Positions 50,636-62,606 of a DNA stretch of 64,000 nt are shown here, piece by piece (within the stretch, counting starts at the first letter, position 1; each line of letters begins with the position of its first letter). The translations under genes were made by a program, and so were the position numbers. Below the pieces are notes generated by a model that searched no databases, was not told the DNA's origin, and saw only the letters and a program-made list of their open reading frames with translations. The stretch covers positions 17,015,421 to 17,079,420 of the forward strand of contig NC_083572.1 of the NCBI RefSeq assembly GCF_027579695.1, in the 5' to 3' direction. This DNA comes from Neoarius graeffei. Its lineage: Eukaryota; Chordata; Actinopteri; Siluriformes; Ariidae.

Positions 50636-51882
50636 GTAGCTCATAAGTAATGGACTGGGGTCTCACCGAAAAATCAAACAAACAATGCCCAGATCTTCAC
50701 ATTTGCTTCAAAATATCATGAAGCTAATTATTCAAATAACAGGATTGGTTACAGATTTATGTACAAAGCAAAAATACTTTATCCATCTGTCTACAATTCC
50801 AAATTCAAACTCAGGAAAAAAAGTTATTTTATTCTGTATCCAAGTTGGCTGCCCCATAATTCTACAGTCACCATCTTGACAGTCAAAACATTGTCATCTA
50901 TAAATATTCAAAAAAAAAAAAAAAGTCACACTGTTCGAAACCACATCTGCTGGGTTTACAGATTTTTTTTTATTTTTTAAAGGTTTTGGGTGAGCTAGAC
51001 TATTACTTATTAGCTAGATCAATTGTAGCTCGAGTGCAAAAGCAACGAAGCAAACGTCAGGCAACAAACACGTCTCCGCTGACTGGCTACGTTTAGGAAA
51101 AAAAAAATCTGTATTTGGGTTTGCAAGTATATACACATTTCACCGAATCTTTGCTTGAAGTTAATGCATCATGTATATAACATGCTTTTTAACCTTTTAT
51201 ATGACTAGAGCTTATAACATTTGTCCTTTTTTGTAGCATCGATACTCCCAAGGTTATATTTAATCCATATATGTTCGAAAAACCTTAAGTATGCTCATAA
51301 GGGTGCCTTATAAAGTATGAAGTATAAATTTTGTTTTTTATATTAACGCTGGTGAGTGCTTCGAAAAGGTTTCATAATGCATTTAAAAATCCTCAGATTT
51401 TTTACGTTTTTCAAATAACCAACCATCTGTTTGTTCAGTATTGTTATTTAGAATTATGCAATTATTGCCACCATGAACGGAAGCCAAGTTCACGCAGTTT
51501 GGACAATCTGCGCCCTCACGTCACAGCAGTTGCCTTTCTAGCATTTTTCACTTTATCTGGGTTTGGTGTGATGTTTGAATCAGTGTTTTGGATGCGTGTG
51601 CACACACGCTTCAGTATGTACAGCGCGTGTGTTTGTAAATAAGCTTGTTGAGTATTTCACTTTTCGTTTCATTTGTATTTATTGCTGCAGCTGTTCTGCG
51701 AGCTCATTATCTGTCTGTACATAAGAGGGCATGCAGAGAGAGAGTGTGTTCCTGCTGGACGCCTCCAAACACAAGCAATAAAGTCTGAGCTGTTCGCCTC
51801 GGCAGCGTTTTGGTTTAACAGCACAGCTCGTGTGTCACTTCTTTTAAACACATGAAGGTGAAGTCGAGGTCCTGTAGATTTA
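50636..51882. other. Intergenic, no gene recognised
   Basis: A/T-rich; A-run at 50910. Open frames lack motifs. Confidence 0.4.
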
Positions 51883-52491
51883 GGCCCTGTCCACACGGCA
51901 ACGGATTCAGGTGACTCCGATACAATTGCTTATCGTTTAGGCCTGGCGTCCACACGGCACCGGCGTTTTGGGTGCCCAAAACACAGTCTTTTTGAGAACG
52001 GGTTCCAGAGTGGAAAGATCTGGCAACGTTGCCGTTGCGAAGTCGTCTGGATGAGTAGAACGGATTTGTTTACGATGACGTCACAACCACATGACTGTGA
52101 GTGCTTCACGCCGGGTAGAAGTGTAACGAACTCGATGCGAGTTGTCAACAAATCCTATAACTTGGTTCATGAAACGCGCTTACAAAATATTTTCACTGTG
52201 AATATTTATTGTGTAATGGTGCAAAGTGAGAGAGAGAGAGAGAGACTCTGCCCTTAGGGCAGAGTCAATCCTGCCAGCAAAAATAGGGGAAAAAAGGAGC
52301 GATCTCACCTCTTCAGATGTTGGTTTAAGTCCTACAATACATTCTTTAAAAAGGGCGTAGAAGAGCAAATTAATCCATCAACGTGCAGCATTCAATTTAT
52401 TCCGGACCATTAAAGACGCCGCCTTCCGCGTAGAATCGTACGTCATACTCGCCGCCATATTGGATAGGTCAAAGCGGAGAATAAAGATTCA

Positions 52492-52559
52492 TGTGCTGCG
52501 TTTAACTGTACCAACAGGTTTACCGTCCAAACGAGATCACATGGGATTACCTTTCACAG
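52492..52559 (+). pseudogene. THAP zinc-finger first-exon fragment, repeat unit 1
   Basis: The frame reads CAAFNCTNRFTVQTRSHGIT then FHR and a gtgag donor. C-x4-C followed by NR and FH is the start of the C2CH THAP DNA-binding domain. No ATG precedes in frame (tag occurs 9 codons upstream). The second C-H pair would be in a missing exon. Confidence 0.55.
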
Positions 52560-52698
52560 GTGAGAAACAACAAATTAATCCATCAACGTGTAGCATTCAG
52601 TTTATTCCGGACCATTAAAGACGCCGCCTTCCGCGTAGAATCATACGTCATCCTCGCCGCCATATTGGATAGGTCAAAGCGGAGAATAAAGATTAGCT

Positions 52699-52760
52699 GC
52701 GTTTAACTGTACCAACAGGTTTACCATCCAAACGAGATCACATGGGATTACCTTTCACAG
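52699..52760 (+). pseudogene. THAP fragment, repeat unit 2 (first Cys lost)
   Basis: Same as unit 1, but the sequence before gctgcg is gattag instead of gattcatgt, so the first zinc-binding Cys codon is gone; AFNCTNRFT and FHR with the gtgag donor remain. Confidence 0.5.
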
Positions 52761-53077
52761 GTGAGACTGGAAAAATACTTTTCATTGTATTTGGTCATTA
52801 TAATGTAATTTTACGAACAGATTTTTCTGACTTTGTGGCTAATATGAAGTCTCGCGCATAGTAGTTTATGCGCATGCGTCCTTACTACTTCTATTGTTCT
52901 GGTGTCTCCGAAGGGACCGTCTTACAGCGCCCCTAGAGGTGTGGCATGTGTATTGCATCGTTTTCAGCAAGCGTTGCGTTGCCATATGGACCTGATATTT
53001 TACTGATCGTTGCCCATTTGGTCGCGATATTTTTTTAAATAACATCTCGTTGCCATTGTCGTGTGGATGTAGCCTTA

Positions 53078-54344
53078 TTCGCCCCTTGATTTGACTCAGT
53101 ATTTACTCCACCGCACTGCTGGATTCTGATTGGTCAGAACATGGTTAGTTATCTCGAACAGCAGCCTTGACAGGTCTTGTTCAATGTGCTTGTTCGAAAA
53201 CATTTGCATTTCCACGTTAACAACTCGTTCTCAGGGACTGCTAATGTGGACACTCCACATAAACAGCTTTTAAAAAAAAAAAAAAGTGTTGATTTTCTTT
53301 GAGAAGATTTTAATTTTGCAGTTTTGCAAGGGAGCTCCGGTGTCTGTGCATTGGAACACACAGAGGTTTTTCAGTTTTCCAAACCGGGAATGGTTTCAGG
53401 ACTGGGGGCTTTGCGGTTTGCTGATAACACGACAAACTATTAACTTTATTTATTTATTTTTAAACACTCCATCCTGCTTCACAAAACCAAAATGTATTTT
53501 ACAAAAAGTCTGTTTCAACAAAGCGTAATTAGTTATAAAAGTAAAGATTTTTAGCACAGTCTGAGGTGCATTCAGGAAAGATTTAAAACAGCAATTTGAT
53601 TTAAAAAAATAAAATAAATTACCTGGCGTTCCTGCATAAATGTTCTACTATTGACTGGATGGAATATATCCAGGTCAGATCCAAGTCATGTTTGAAAGGG
53701 GACATGCCATACACTTCAATTATTTCCTTTTTTTATTGGAAAAAAACACCTTGGTACTTTTTCCTTCATGGCGTTTTAGCATGGTATGAAAACCCTATAG
53801 GACAAACAGGCTGATTTTGCAGCTGTGCTTTTAAATATCAAGTACGTAACCAGCTTTGTTCTGACTGACCAACATCTGTAAATGAGAAGTCAGTCATTCA
53901 CAGCCTCACTGCTAAGACGTGTGGAGTTGTAGCTAAACTCAGAGGTAAGAAATGGATTCTATGCCTAGATTACAGTCTTGTATGCTTGAACTCAAGTCAG
54001 GGGTGGGTTTCCCCAAAAGCATCACAGCACAAAGATCATCGTTAAATGGTAGAGCGAGCATCACAATGAACACACTCCAAGTTAAGATGCTGTTAGCGTA
54101 AAGAGGCTTTTGGGAAACCCACCCCCAGAAGAGGAAAATGAAGATGCAGACACTGAACCAGTTCTACAACCAAGACTACAGAGGATGTTCACCTTGGAGA
54201 CCTGCTGCAGATACGGGTAGGACCCGGCCCAAGATTTACACCCTCTCCTCTGGGTTTTCAAGACCCAGCAAGAGCTTACCAGACACTGGAAGAACATGCA
54301 GATTCAGGTTCGTGCACTTGACATTTCCACTTCTTCCTTCCAGG
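53078..54344. other. Intergenic, no feature
   Basis: A short near-inverted phrase gggtttccccaaaagc / gcttttgggaaaccca bounds 54001-54120, a possible mini-foldback of about 120 bp. Confidence 0.4.
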
Positions 54345-54346
54345 TA

Positions 54347-54711
54347 CAGTGTTTTGCAAAAGTAATCATCCCCCTTGGTGTTTGTCCTGTTTTGTTGCAT
54401 TACAAGCTGGAATTAAAATGGGTTTTTGGAGGGTTAGCACCATTTGGTTTACACAACACGCCTACCACTTTAAAGGTGCAAATTGTTTTATTGTGGCAAA
54501 CAATAAGATGGAAAAAAAAAGAAATCTGGAGTGTGCATAGGTATTCACCCCCTTCCAGATGAAACCCCTAAATAAGAGCTGATCCAACCAATTCACTTCA
54601 TAAGTCACATGGTTGATGAAGACCCACCTGTGTGCAATCAAAGTGTCACATGATCTGTCACATGATGTCTGTATAAATCAACCTGTTCTGGAAGGAACAT
54701 GAGAACCAAGG
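54347..54711. mobile_element. Tc1/mariner element, left end only
   Basis: Starts CAGTGTTTTGCAAAAGTAAT after TA (54345-54346). Contains catttggtttacacaacacg and ctgtataaatcaacctgttc, known from Tc1 elements of fish. It is cut at gagaaccaagga by the SINE that follows; no right terminus was seen. Confidence 0.7.
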
Positions 54712-54877
54712 AGCCTCCATCGTGGCTCAGGTGGATAAGGCGCCATACCATAAATCCGGGGACCCGGGTTCGATTCCAACCCGAGGTCATTTCCCGAGCC
54801 CTCCCCGTCTCTCTCCCGCTCATTTCCTGTCTCTACACTGTCCTATCCAATAAAGGTGGAAAAAGCCCCAAAAAATA
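54712..54877 (+). mobile_element. tRNA-derived SINE, second family
   Basis: Head gcctccatcgtggctcagg, A box GGCTCAGGTGG, B box GGTTCGATTCC, 3' part tttcctgtctctacactgtc and caataaaggtggaaaaagcc. It is tRNA-like at the 5' end but cannot fold as a functional tRNA. It sits between the Tc1 fragment and the inverted Harbinger fragment. Confidence 0.85.
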
Positions 54878-54878
54878 A

Positions 54879-55316
54879 ACATCTGAAGAGGTAAGATCGC
54901 TCCTTTTTTTTTTTTTTTCCCCTATTTTTGCTGGCGGGATTGACTCTGCCCTAAGGGCTATTCTCTCACTCACTCTCTCTCACTTTGCACCATTACACAA
55001 TCATTTCACAGTGAAAATATTTTGTAAGCGCGTTTCATGAACCAAGTTATAGGATTTGTTGACAATTCGCATCGAGTTCGTTACACTTCTACCCGGAGTG
55101 AAGCACATGTGGTTGTGACGTCATCGTAAACAAATCCGTTCTACTCATCCAGACGACTTTGCAACGGCTCCGTTGCCAGATTTTTCCACTCTGGAATCCG
55201 TTCTCAAAAGATTTCGTTTTGGGGCACCCAAAACGCCGGTGCCGTGTGGACGCCAGGCCGAAACAATAAACAATTTTATCAGATTCACTTGAATCTGTTG
55301 CCGTGTGGACAGGGCC
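54879..55316 (-). mobile_element. Truncated inverted copy of the 51883 element
   Basis: Complement of 51883-52322: atctgaagaggt, gtgaaaatattttgtaagcg, cgtgtggacgccaggc and the terminal gttgccgtgtggacagggcc, followed by TTA. The THAP part is absent. Confidence 0.85.
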
Positions 55317-55319
55317 TTA

Positions 55320-56113
55320 GAAAAGCCCAGTATGTCCCCAAGTCACAGGCATTTGAAAAGCCAAAAAAAGGTTTCCACAACATGTCACCTTTAAACGTTC
55401 ATCTTTTTTTCAATTTTCATGAAAATCGATTAAAAAAAAAAAAGTTTCCTGGGGAGAAAAAAATGCATTCTGTATTTTAAGAAAAATTATATACACACCA
55501 TTTTCAATTTATATTTATTTAATAGCCAACTGGAAAATACTTTTGATCACCTCCAAGTACGTGTGCTGCTCCTGTTAGTCTTTTTACTTTTACAGTCATC
55601 TCTTCAGACGCCATCGATAAACCTATGGCTTTCCAAAATGGCCACCTTTCTCCCACTTGAGAAGTTAACATAACCATCAAAAAATATGAAGCACACAGTC
55701 TGTACAGTAATTGGATGCTACCCTTACATGTAAAATAAAGGTGAGGATAAGCTGACCCCCTTTTACCCATTACTTATTTGCCTTCTTTTTTAATATATAT
55801 ATATGCAGCTCTCACTGGCAGTGAAATAAATTGACCAGAAAGAACGTTCGCTCATTCAGACACAAATGGACAAGTCCAAAGAGTCTTACAAATTAGTGAC
55901 TATATTCTCATTTAACATTTTTACAATAAATTAGACCATCAATCGCTACCGTTTATCATTTTCAAGACACTTTTCTAATTTGTGGTCAGCGCAGTATTCA
56001 ATGTCGGGACTGGAGGAGCACAATATCCAGGGTTGAAAACATTCAGCATCAAAGACACTACCGCCATTTTTGCAGCCTTCTCTGGCCAAATTCAAACAGT
56101 CAATATTCCAGTT
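55320..56113. other. Intergenic, no feature
   Basis: No repeat or coding motif recognised apart from a short (TA)n at 55793. Confidence 0.4.
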
Positions 56114-56489
56114 CGGCGGCACGGTGGTGTAGTGGTTAGCGCTGTCGCCTCACAGCAAGAAGGTCCGGGTTCGAGCCCCGTGGCCAGCGAGGGCCTTTCT
56201 GTGTGGAGTTTGCATGTTCTCCCCGTGTCCGTGTGGGTTTCCTCCGGGTGCTCCGGTTTCCCCCACAGTCCAAAGACATGCAGGTTAGGTTAACTGGTGA
56301 CTCTAAATTGAGCGTAGGTGTGAATGTGAGTGTGAATGGTTGTCTGTGTCTATGTGTCAGCCCTGTGATGACCTGGCGACTTGTCCAGGGTGTACCCCGC
56401 CTTTCGCCCGTAGTCAGCTGGGATAGGCTCCAGCTTGCCTGCGACCCTGTAGAACAGGATAAAGCAGCTAGAGATAATGAGATGAGACA
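56114..56489 (+). mobile_element. tRNA-derived SINE, copy 4 (reference, full length)
   Basis: Complete head-body-tail: cggcacggtggtgtagtggt, B box GGTTCGAGCCC, taactggtgactctaaattg and tail gataatgagatgag. Used here as reference for the others. No clear target duplication was found. Confidence 0.95.
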
Positions 56490-56707
56490 TCCACCTGCCA
56501 AGGGACTACAGGCAGAAATTGGCATGTACTGCTAGAACCTGGTACAGACATCTGTCCACAAGGATAATGTTTAATTTGTACACTGTCCCTTTTAAAAATA
56601 AACTCCTCTAAACTTGAGTACCAGAAAGAGTAGGCATAATCATAGTGACATTGTACCAGTGCTGATGCTAACAGTTTCTTAGTTCTTAAATCTAAAACTT
56701 TTGATTT

Positions 56708-56938
56708 TCAATACAGAAGTTTTAATCTAGCATATACCTTACTCGGTACCTTTTCAGCCATTGCCTCTCTATCTAAGAATCGGTCCAGCTCTGCACCTAA
56801 ATATTTAACTTTCGAGTAATATTTGATTTCGATACTTTTACACACACTGTCTAAATTCAAATTTTTCTTCAAGTTACTTTTAGAGTCAAACAATGTAGAT
56901 TCAGTTTTCCCAAAGTGTAAAGAGAACCTGTTATCCAC
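56708..56938 (-). pseudogene. LINE reverse-transcriptase fragment
   Basis: The minus strand reads DNRFSLHFGKTESTLFDSKS then VKYLGAELDR and VYARLKLLY. The LxxGKTExxLF followed by YLGxxLD pattern is the thumb-proximal part of non-LTR reverse transcriptases. Only about 75 codons survive; it is a relic. Confidence 0.6.
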
Positions 56939-57519
56939 TAGTCAATCCTTAACAGATAAGGATAATTCCACCCCAAATCACCAGAGGCCTCGCCACTGAC
57001 CATCTCAGATTTGCTTCATACTTTCAGGAAATATTGTCAGTGTGCCCAATAAATAGTGTACAAAACTTTAGGCTTGTACCTTCATTAGTTTCTGTGAGAT
57101 AGTGGACCCAATTTCACTGTTAAAATGCGTGCTACAGAAAACGGACCTAACTTCCATAAGTCATTACTTTTAAACTATTTATGCAAGATGCATAAAATTT
57201 TCAAGGATTGTTCTTCAATGCCAGACGCCTTTAAATACTAAAATAGAAAAGTTCACAGTTCAATATTTGCCAAGTTATGGCTTGCTGAAAATCATGAAAA
57301 AAAAAAACGTGCTTTAGGGAGCAACTTTGGCACCCCATATCTCCACATTAAGGCACACCGGATCTTTCAAATTTTCTTATTTATTACTCATGTTATAGTA
57401 CTCTTTAGGCAACTAGGTATGTGTTCAAAAGAAATCAAACTCTCTGATTTATTAGGCTTTAAAAAAAAAAAAAAAAAAAAATTTTGCGCCTATAATTAAA
57501 ATGCATATTGCAAATGTAC

Positions 57520-58510
57520 TCGACAAGCCTACAGATTGAGTGACTTGGACAAAGGCCACACTGTGATGTTTGTCCTTCGGGGTTGAAGATGACCATGACT
57601 TCAATTTGGTGGGTGGCGGTTGTGAGCCCAAGCTGGGCTTTGAAGGTACACCCACACGTCGGGCACCCATGGGTAGGTGCTGTAGTGGAGGTGGCGATAG
57701 TTCTAGCCTTCTGCGCAGCAGCAATGCATTTCATCTCTGGTGCACATATGCCACTTTGCTCGCCATGCTGGATGATCCTGAGCAAGCAACTTGGATCAAT
57801 TTCTAGAGTTTAAGGACACCTTGAGATTGTCCTTGAAGCGTTTCTTCTGTCCCCTCCCCCCAGATGAGTGCTTGCCTTGGCACAGCTCTCCATATAACTG
57901 TTTGGGCAGTCTGGCATCCTGACAACATGGCCGGTCCATCTGGTTTGGGCTTTCTGGAGAAAAAAGTGTGTTAACGCTGGGAAGTCCAGCCCATATTAGG
58001 ATCTCCATGTGCGGGATTTTGTCAAGTGGAAGTGATTACAGCAAAACGAACTACGCAGCTCAGACAGTCCAGGTCTCACAGGTGTAAAGTATGGTAGACC
58101 TTCAGCTTTGTGGTAAGGCCGAGCCCTCTCCGTTCACAGACGTTCTCACGAAGTCTCTCGAAAGCAGCGCTGGTCTTTGCTGCGCAGGCCTGTTGTTCAC
58201 CTCGACATCTACGTTCACTGCTCTGGAAAGGGTGCTGCCCAGGTAAATGAATTTGTCTACTGCCTTAATGTTCTGCCCATTCACTGTAAAAAAGTGGTTC
58301 TTGGTCAGGCTTCCCAGGTGTGAGCTGATACATCACCTCAGTCTTTTGCGTGCTGATGGAGAGATCGAAGTTGTCGCAGGCTTGTGAAAAAACAAACAGT
58401 CCATTTCGTGCTGCGTCTTCTGCTCTGTACAGGCGTTGAGGACGCAGTCATCAACAAACAGAAAGTCTCGGATGACAGTCTCCTTCACCTTGGTGGGCCG
58501 AACTGTAATC
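57520..58510 (-). pseudogene. Non-LTR LINE 3' end (RTE-like): RT thumb, linker and zinc motif
   Basis: Minus-strand pieces in order: NGQNIKAVDKFIYLGSTLSR, NVDVEVNNR, LYTCETWTV, PDCQ.. DRP region, LPKQLYGELCQGKHSSGGR then KKRFKDNLKVSLN, and finally APTHGCPTCGCTFKAQLGL. This order matches the 3' ORF of RTE-type LINEs abundant in fish. Frameshifts and stops are frequent; there is a T/A-run near 57470 at the 3' end. Confidence 0.7.
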
Positions 58511-59648
58511 ACTAGATGACTAGGTCAGAGCAGAGGTTAGTACCTACCAAAAGTGATCCAAGGAAGGACAACTGGTGAACCGGTGAGGGTCGTAGGGAGC
58601 GAAGGCTAGCCTGCAAAATATCCAGAGGACATTAAATTTCTATAAAAGAAATATGCACCGTCATTATTTGTAGCACCTCCTACAAGTGGGCACGATGTAA
58701 AGAGCTCTATATTCTGGAAAATATGGTAATTAACAGTTTCACTAAAGCATGTAAATGAATGCAATGAGCAAAAAAATCAATCAGTTTGTGCAATTTAATA
58801 AATATTTAAATTATGACAAACATGTTTCACACACTTAGGAAGACCGATCCAGCAATGAGAAATTCAAAAATAAAATTAAAAGGATTTGCAGATCATTATT
58901 AACAGCCACGTAATAATCAGCGGTCCACGTAAGGGTGGAAAGGTGCGCAATCAAATTGTTTTTTGTTTTCGAATCAACACTAAAAGGAAAGAAACAAACC
59001 GGTTCATTTAGGCTTGCGTCAGCAGTTTAGTGATGGAGGAAGACTCTGTGTTAGCAGCAAGTAAAGGGTTCAGTGTGTTTGAGGTGGAGGACTCATCATA
59101 CACGCGAATCCACATACAGATCCAGAACCATTCTCAAAGACATCCAGTGATTTAGTGTCCACATGCATCATGTTTTCTTGAACAGGTGCCAGTTTTCTTT
59201 TAATAAATATGCCTCAAAAGCTACATGAAGCTGATCTGAGTTACAGTTTTACAATAGAAAAACATCATTTTGCATTAAACAGTACAGTAACCCTGTGTTT
59301 ACACTCGCAAGGACAAGACACTTGTTGCTTGTGTGTGGCCTGACCAGCGGTTTTTAAGTTCCAGTAAGAAACAATAGCAGCTAAACGGTTACTTTAGTTT
59401 AAAATCTGTTCGACTTCAATAATAAAACCCAGCAAATGAGAAAACTGTTATAAAGTCAACACTGCTGAACGGGAACTAAAGACAGTCAGGATGTGTTGCT
59501 GTGACGGTAGATAATTTGGGACGTCTCGGACTTCAGGATTGGCACAAGGAACTTTGACACTCTTATTGGTAACTGGAGAAAATCTCAATTTTAATGTCAC
59601 GCCTGGTTTCACGTCTTCGTGTGAATGCTGGACAAGATCGTCATCTTG
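58511..59648. other. Intergenic, no gene recognised
   Basis: A minus-strand frame near 59150-59010 ending NTESSSITKLLTQA is short and unsupported. Otherwise plain sequence. Confidence 0.35.
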
Positions 59649-60474
59649 CTACGTAGCAGAGGTGGACAGTAAGATGGACAGTAACGAAGTATCTATACTT
59701 GTTTTTTGGAAACTTATGACTAACTTCACTACATTTGAAAGGCAAATATCGTACTTTTCACCCCACTACATTTCTAATCAAGGTCCTCGTTACTATGAAG
59801 CAGCTTTGAAAGTGGCGGTTCTTTTCTTTTCTAAAACGTGATTGGTTTTTGCGCACGTGACACTGAGACAGCCTATCAGTAATCACTCGGGTCACGTCCA
59901 TAGACCATATAAAATCAAGATCAATGACTTCTCAGCAGCATTATTTGAACAAGATCAGTTGATGGCAGAATGGAAGGAGGTGGTTCTTCTGGGGAAAGGA
60001 TTAAAGATTCGTTTCATTTTAAAATGTTTGCCGAAAACGAACCACATCATGGCCTACAAAAACTTGCCGTCCAACCTGCGGAAGCATATGTAAACGTATC
60101 TAAACATTTTATTCCAAGAGAAAGCTTGCAATGAGGTTGTCTGTGCTTTTAGAGCCAACGATAACGTTGCAATAGCTATGTAGTCTGGCTAGTCGAATGA
60201 CTTTCTATGGATTTTCCCACCAAGTTGCCGTAGCCTTGTCCACGGCTAACGCTAACACATAGCTAGTTAACTTGGACACAGTTAGCATGTAAACACTGAG
60301 TTACGCTAACATGAATAACTTATCCGAAGTCCTTTCAGAAATACATGTTTTAGCATAATCTTGCCAAATAAACAAACAATGTAGAAATATTTATTTTCTA
60401 GTATCGTTAGCAACCCAATATGATTGAGTTTGTAAAGAGTTTGCTAGTGTTTATTCTACAGGTTCTACAAGTTA

Positions 60475-60991
60475 TGGTGACGATACATGGGGCAACTTTT
60501 TGGGCAATGTTGCCCGGCAATTGCGTTTTGACTCTTTTCTATTGAGATTGGGCAACATTGTTTTTTCTGAATGGTTTTGATAATCTCTGGCAACTTTTTG
60601 AGATAAGCCAATCAGAACGTGAGTATCGAGTCATGTGACCTCCGGTGAGGTTCGGATCAGAAATTTCAAACAAATATGGCGGCCGCTCAGTGTCAGTGGA
60701 GTGAAGAGATGGAGAGACTCATCTGTTTTTACGCCGGTAAGTTATTTTAATATTCTATATGGAGGAATTTACCTCACCAAAGCTCTAAAAAACAACAGAC
60801 AGCTTGATTAAATGGTCACAGCAAAAATTAAGACATCGATTTTTTTTAGCTAACTGTAAACTGCCGTTGCTAACTGTTGTTGCCCATTGTTAGTTGCCCT
60901 GAAAAGTTGCCCTGTGTCTCACCTAGTTGCCCGTTGCCAGCAACATTGCTCGGCAACATTGCCCAAAAAGTTGCCCCGTGTATCATCACCA
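60475..60991 (+). mobile_element. PIF/Harbinger-type element with MADF-like first exon (517 bp)
   Basis: Ends TGGTGACGATACATGGGGCA and the complement of tgccccgtgtatcatcacca; the repeat extends through actttttgggcaatgttgcc. TTA is on both sides (60472-60474, 60992-60994). An exon opens at ATG 60678. Confidence 0.9.
60678..60736 (+). pseudogene. MADF/trihelix-type first exon
   Basis: The frame reads MAAAQCQWSEEMERLICFYA and ends at a strong ccg|gtaagt donor. WxxExxxxLIxFY is the start of the MADF/Myb-like DNA-binding domain of Harbinger accessory proteins. Only this exon is retained. Confidence 0.55.
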
Positions 60992-61145
60992 TTAGTCAGT
61001 AAATCCAGTCATTAGGTTTTGTAAGCATTGACAGAAAATGTATTTTTAAAAGCAAGTACTTCAGTACTTAAGTAAAAATTTGACTGTACAACTTTCACTT
61101 GTATCGGAGTAACGTTTGACGAGCGGGATCTGTACTCTGACTTAA

Positions 61146-61768
61146 AGTGCCATTCCACCATTGGATGTATTTTTTTGGCATAAAATACAATATATTTTAC
61201 AACATGACTAGACAGAGAAATCTTTTAGCTTCAAAATGATATAAACAATTTTTTGACAACGACAAGTATATTAATTTTGCGACCAAAGTCACCTACCCTT
61301 TTAATTTCCGCGCGGTAGTGAAACGTGATGTCATCGGCAGGTTCCCCTTCTTGTTTATCATCATTCTTGTATTATCCCCTTCAGATTATCAGCAATGGCG
61401 GATGGAACGCGATTGTCAGCTTCGGAAAAGAAGCGAAGGAAAATAGCAAGTGATGCCCAAAGGAGACGGTCGATGGTGAATATCGGCACAGCAATCGACA
61501 AGTGGAAATCGCGTTCTATCCGCCATTGCTGATAATCTGTCACACGTGACGTGGTACACAAGAAGGGGAACCTGCCGATGACATCACGTTTCACTACCGC
61601 GCGGAAATTAAAAGGGTAGGTGACTTTGGTCGCAAAATTAATAGACTTGTCGCTGTCAAAAAATTGTGTTTATCATTTTGAAGCTAAAAGATTTCTCTGT
61701 ATAGTCATGTTGTCATAAAATATATTGTATTTTATGCCAAAGAATACATCCAGTGGTGGAATGGCACT
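61146..61768 (+). mobile_element. TTAA-flanked foldback, copy B (623 bp)
   Basis: TTAA at 61142-61145 and 61769-61772. Same arms as 19436-20468 without the LINE tail. The ORF-bearing centre starts at ATG 61395 (MADGTRLSASEKKRRKIASD). It is a clean reference for the copy A insertion site. Confidence 0.9.
61395..61531 (+). pseudogene. First-exon fragment in TTAA foldback, copy B
   Basis: MADGTRLSASEKKRRKIASD then AQRRRSMVNIGTAIDKWKS, running into the right palindrome arm. One substitution (R to G) from copy A. Confidence 0.45.
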
Positions 61769-61811
61769 TTAAGTAATGAACTTGGGTACTTTGTCCACCT
61801 CTGCTACATCA

Positions 61812-62289
61812 TTGTAACGAAAGAGAAAAGTTATTTTCACACTACGTAAATCATTGTTGCACAACATGCCACTGCAGTCATGTCTTGAGGAGTGGAATAG
61901 TATTTAAAAATAATAAAAAATTAACAGAGAGATTGAAAAGTATGAAGCATAATGTTTAGTTTGAATCACAGTTTCCGGCGTACGAGTGTAATAATGTGGC
62001 GAGGGAGGCTCCAGCTAAGGCATTTAGACATAAGGCATTTTTTTTCCTATATATTGCAATGTCGTAATTATTTTATATATATTTTTTATACATATATAAT
62101 CCTCATTGGTTGCATATTGGGGAAACCTAACCCTTAGAGTCTATATACTGTCACATCGCCTAATTTGTGCATCAAATATTGCAATAAATTACATCACAAA
62201 TGCCTTAATATGCTTATAAAACCCATCACTGTAACCGTAACAAGCTGCAGCTTGGACCTTAAAATTCCTCCTTTTCCTTTTTTCAAGGA
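61812..62289. other. Intergenic, no feature
   Basis: A/T-rich; no repeat boundary recognised. Confidence 0.4.
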
Positions 62290-62606
62290 TTTATTTTGAT
62301 AGACAATAAATAAAATTACGACTGAAACCTATTTCTTGTACATGTGCACTGTCCAAACTAAACACTGTGATGGTCAAAATGTCTTTAAAGAAAAAAAAAA
62401 GTGATCGATTTTTGCCATTTGTCCCCATTTGAGATTCCTCTACTCGTAGAGCTGTGCTCAGCAGAAGCCCTTGTGCAGTCATCCAGCTCAGTGACGGCAG
62501 GTGGAGATGCCTCCAGCCTGGTGTTAGGAAGAGTGGAGGTTGAGAGTGGTCCCGAGAGGAAGAGAGTTTCCCCTTGATCAGGCTTCTCACCGGCCTGTTG
62601 TCAGAG
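62290..62606 (-). other. cep95: cep95-like 3' UTR
   Basis: Minus-strand sequence after the stop runs to a candidate AATAAA, read as TTTATT on the plus strand at 62290-62295, about 310 bp downstream. No other coding potential is visible on this strand. Confidence 0.4.

Larger units (their letters stand above)
51883..53074 (+). mobile_element. Harbinger-type element with tandemly duplicated THAP exon
   Basis: Ends are GGCCCTGTCCACACGGCAAC and the complement of cgttgccattgtcgtgtgg near 53050. TTA is on both sides (51880-51882, 53075-53077). A 205-bp tandem duplication (52366-52570, 52571-52767) carries a THAP-like exon twice. An (AG)n run and a gactctgccct hairpin lie at 52227-52266. A truncated inverted copy is at 54879-55316. 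Confidence 0.7.
59657..61803. mobile_element. hAT element, copy B, with two nested insertions
   Basis: Ends are CAGAGGTGGACAGTAAGATG and the complement of acttgggtactttgtccacctctg. Flanks are ctacgtag and ctacatca (5 of 8 match). It is related to 7411-8908 along its length but lacks that copy's central 600 bp and SINE; instead it carries a Harbinger (60475-60991) and a TTAA foldback (61146-61768). Confidence 0.85.

Noticed and set aside
59010..59150. Minus-strand frame ending NTESSSITKLLTQA as an extra gene end
   Set aside because: Short, without a recognisable acceptor or family; could be chance.
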